Source of the DNA: Prevotellaceae bacterium | GTDB taxonomy: Bacteria; Bacteroidota; Bacteroidia; Bacteroidales; Paludibacteraceae | Reading direction: 5' to 3' | NCBI GenBank assembly: GCA_031271815.1 | Contig: JAISVA010000027.1 | Coordinates: 1 to 64,000, forward strand | DNA length: 64,000 nucleotides | Shown here: piece after piece, positions 62,205 to 64,000 of the stretch | How positions within the stretch are numbered: position 1 is the stretch's first letter | How the letters are laid out: every line of letters starts with the position of its first letter | The notes under the pieces: model-generated | Databases searched by the model: none | Told to the model about the DNA's origin: nothing | Seen by the model: the letters and a program-made list of their open reading frames with translations, nothing else | Position numbers and translations under genes: made by a program

Positions 62205-63212
62205 TTATTTATTTCCGTCAAAATTAACAGGAATATTCATTTTTACGGCATCCACATAAACGTTCAATTCAAATTTTAAATTGTTTCCGGAAACTTCGCC
62301 CGACGTTAAGGTTATGTCAACAGTTGCTGTTTCCATCCCTGATATCGCAGCCAAAGCCTGAGGTAAAGCAACTTCCATTGATACTTTGTTTCCGCCTGAT
62401 AATTTTCCTTCCGAAACGGCAACGTTTTCAACGGTAACATTACCGATTTCTACTGCGCCAAATGGGGTTCCGATGCTTAAATCGGTAAGTAACAACGAAT
62501 AGTTATCACCGGTTTTTCTTATTACTGAGGTAGCATCAGTAGATGATATTTTACCTGTATAAATACCCGAAACGTCGTCAATAGTTATTACCGGTTCATC
62601 ACCATCACCTTCGCCTTCGCCTTCGTTTTCGTTTTCGTTTTTGCCTTCTTCTTTATCATTGCCGTTTCCATTGTTTTCTGTCTCATCGTTATTATCGTCG
62701 CTTAAATTTCCATCAAAGTTGACAGGGACATTCATATTCATAACAACTACGAAAACGTTCAATTCAAATTTTAAATTATTTCCGGTGATTTCTCCCGACG
62801 TCAATGTCACGTCAACAGTTGCTGTTTCCATTCCTGACATCGCAACCAAAGCCGGCGGCAATGTAACTTCTTTTGATATTTTTTCTCCTCCCGACAACTT
62901 TCCTTCGGAAGAAACAGTTACTTTTGGAATGGTTACGTCTCCAATTTCAATTATCATATTCATTGCTGCTATATTCAAATTAGTGAACGACAGCGAATAA
63001 CTATTGTCTGTTTTTTTCAGTACTGATGTAGCGTCACTGCTTTCATCCATAGCTGATATTGTTCCATCATAAGTACCCGAAACGTCAGTCGCTGTTTGTT
63101 CGCCACCGCCGCTGCCGTCGCCGTCGTTCTTGTCGTCGTCTTTGCTGCAACCTGTGAATAACGGCATTGTTGCTATTGCCATTAAAAGCGTCATCCATTT
63201 TAATGTTTTCAT
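62205..63212 (-). CDS. Lipoprotein with two calycin-like domains
   Basis: The 335-residue protein has a lipoprotein signal (MTLLMAIATMPLFTGCSKDD). It then contains two tandem, clearly related domains (about 45-170 and 215-335): each has a VSGxYxGxIS start, LKFELNVxV and a final MNVPVNFDGN or MNIPVNFDGN. An acidic Asn/Glu/Gly-rich linker (about 171-212, with ENENEGEGEGDGDEP) joins them. The pattern fits Bacteroidales calycin-like (lipocalin-like) lipoproteins. A ligand is not known. Duplication within one gene is unusual. It is convergent with the DUF559 gene. Confidence 0.78.
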   Translation of the reverse strand: MKTLKWMTLLMAIATMPLFTGCSKDDDKNDGDGSGGGEQTATDVSGTYDGTISAMDESSDATSVLKKTDNSYSLSFTNLNIAAMNMIIEIGDVTIPKVTVSSEGKLSGGEKISKEVTLPPALVAMSGMETATVDVTLTSGEITGNNLKFELNVFVVVMNMNVPVNFDGNLSDDNNDETENNGNGNDKEEGKNENENEGEGEGDGDEPVITIDDVSGIYTGKISSTDATSVIRKTGDNYSLLLTDLSIGTPFGAVEIGNVTVENVAVSEGKLSGGNKVSMEVALPQALAAISGMETATVDITLTSGEVSGNNLKFELNVYVDAVKMNIPVNFDGNK

Positions 63213-63329
63213 CCTTGAATTTTTTAAGTTTATAAAATTTAGTTAATAATGTATTATTTAGATTTTAGACAAAAGATAAAAGACAGTAGAATTTTTGTCT
63301 TTAAGCGTCTTTTTTCTTTGCCCTTTTTT

Positions 63330-64000
63330 TCAAAAGATATATCCGAAACTCAGCGAGCCGTAAATCGGATACATTTTAAAGGTAATTACGTCGAAATCTT
63401 TTTTGAAAATCGAATTGATACCCCACGAAAAGTCAATGCCTGTCAAAAAACGCGGAAAAATCCGCCACTCTGCGCCAAGCTGCGCACCCCAGTTCCAAAG
63501 CTGCAACTCATTCGAAAAATCGTAGGTTGCAGTGGTGATGTCTATCCGTTGTCCGGTCGGGTCTCCTTCGCGCAGGTAGCCGTCGTAAGCCGAACCGCTA
63601 AATGCGCCGTCGAGTAAAAACGATCCGTAGAGACCGAATTTAATTCCCCATTCGGCTTGTCTTCCGGGTTGCCATACTACCAGAAGCGGCAATGTGAGGT
63701 ACGAATTTTGAACCCGTGTGCGCACCTTCCCGGTAAACACGCCTGAAATTTCGCCGTCATCGCCAGATACCATTGCCAGGTTGTAATTTTTTACCTGCGC
63801 CTTGGTTTCCATTCCTTTCATTTCAAACTGCAATCCGCATAGCAATGACCAGTTTTCGTGAATATTTTGCCTTACTTCGGCGCCGATCATTACGTTCAGC
63901 AGCGGATTGAAACCTTCGATCTTCCGGATTTCAGCCGGTAAAGGCAACGGTGATGTTCCGCCGATTGAAAAACCGGCTTTTATGCGGTAGTCTCTACTGC
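63330..64000 (-). CDS. Outer-membrane beta-barrel protein, PorT/OMP_b-brl type (partial, 5' end missing)
   Basis: The frame runs off the right edge of the window; in-frame residues before the apparent start (SRDYRIKAGFSIGGTSPLPL) continue the protein, so the N-terminus and signal peptide lie outside. The visible part (about 223 residues) is an alternating hydrophobic barrel with GLQFEMKGMETKAQV, VQNSYLTLPLLVVWQP, WGAQLGAEWRIFP and a terminal SLSFGYIF, the pattern of the porin_OMP_b-brl/PorT family in Bacteroidota. These barrels are often of unknown cargo. It is on the same strand as the calycin-like lipoprotein, 117 nt upstream. Confidence 0.75.
   Translation of the reverse strand, partial: SRDYRIKAGFSIGGTSPLPLPAEIRKIEGFNPLLNVMIGAEVRQNIHENWSLLCGLQFEMKGMETKAQVKNYNLAMVSGDDGEISGVFTGKVRTRVQNSYLTLPLLVVWQPGRQAEWGIKFGLYGSFLLDGAFSGSAYDGYLREGDPTGQRIDITTATYDFSNELQLWNWGAQLGAEWRIFPRFLTGIDFSWGINSIFKKDFDVITFKMYPIYGSLSFGYIF

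Overview
This window comes from a Bacteroidota chromosome, most likely order Bacteroidales. The evidence is a set of promoters of the TTTG-N19/20-TAnnTTTG type (at the tRNA, rplS, pgi, argR and the OmpA-family gene), type IX secretion (T9SS) C-terminal sorting domains, a fused SecDF, the short form of glucose-6-phosphate isomerase, the argR-GNAT-argG arrangement and a C25 (gingipain-type) peptidase. No species can be assigned from sequence reading alone. Most of the window is ordinary chromosome, interspersed with small mobile elements and palindromic repeats.

Layout. 0-6 kb: the end of pyruvate:ferredoxin oxidoreductase, a transposase remnant, a phosphosugar mutase, tRNA-Leu(UAG), then a decayed minus-strand block (a DUF5053 gene and broken genes) that looks like the residue of an element integrated next to the tRNA. 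6-14 kb: a 2495-residue T9SS surface protein followed by a small Cys-rich protein with a PEP/PID-CTERM-like tail. 14-24 kb: RNase H, gldA, secDF, a MATE exporter, gpmA, an SpoU/TrmH methylase and lpxB. 23.6-27 kb: argG, GNAT and argR on the minus strand, with a REP-associated transposase and its palindrome inserted between argG and the GNAT gene. ArgR-box-like sites overlap the argR promoter. 27-29.4 kb: a PNPOx-like protein, a rhodanese-thioredoxin protein and an rRNA methylase.

29.5-35.9 kb is an accessory island. It holds a nucleotidyltransferase/HTH pair (possible toxin-antitoxin), then a tightly overlapping six-gene run: a KGGVGR-variant ParA-like ATPase with TPRs, a radical SAM enzyme of the tetraether-lipid-synthase type, an ICMT-like membrane methyltransferase, a DUF4395 membrane protein, an Lgt-like diacylglyceryl transferase variant and a small membrane protein. 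This reads as an uncharacterised membrane-lipid-modifying operon.

36-50.8 kb: rplS, pgi, a BioG-like esterase, a PorE-like OmpA protein, a FISUMP protein flanked by inverted 159-bp MITE-like repeats, a C25 peptidase, two tandem tail-fibre-domain T9SS proteins, a YtxH/holin-like cluster, and a BtuB-like TonB receptor behind a cobalamin riboswitch.

51-55 kb holds the most unusual locus. The leucyl-tRNA synthetase gene is interrupted twice by different nuclease-coding, inverted-repeat-bounded elements. A DUF559 module sits in frame at the start of the editing domain. A GxxExxY nuclease element splits the gene into separate N-terminal (HIGH-containing) and C-terminal (KMSKS-containing) reading frames. 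55-59.4 kb: a xylan-directed pair, GH11 xylanase and CE15 glucuronoyl esterase, sharing accessory domains. 60-64 kb: a CoA transferase, a separate degenerate DUF559 gene, a two-domain calycin-like lipoprotein, and a partial outer-membrane barrel protein at the edge.
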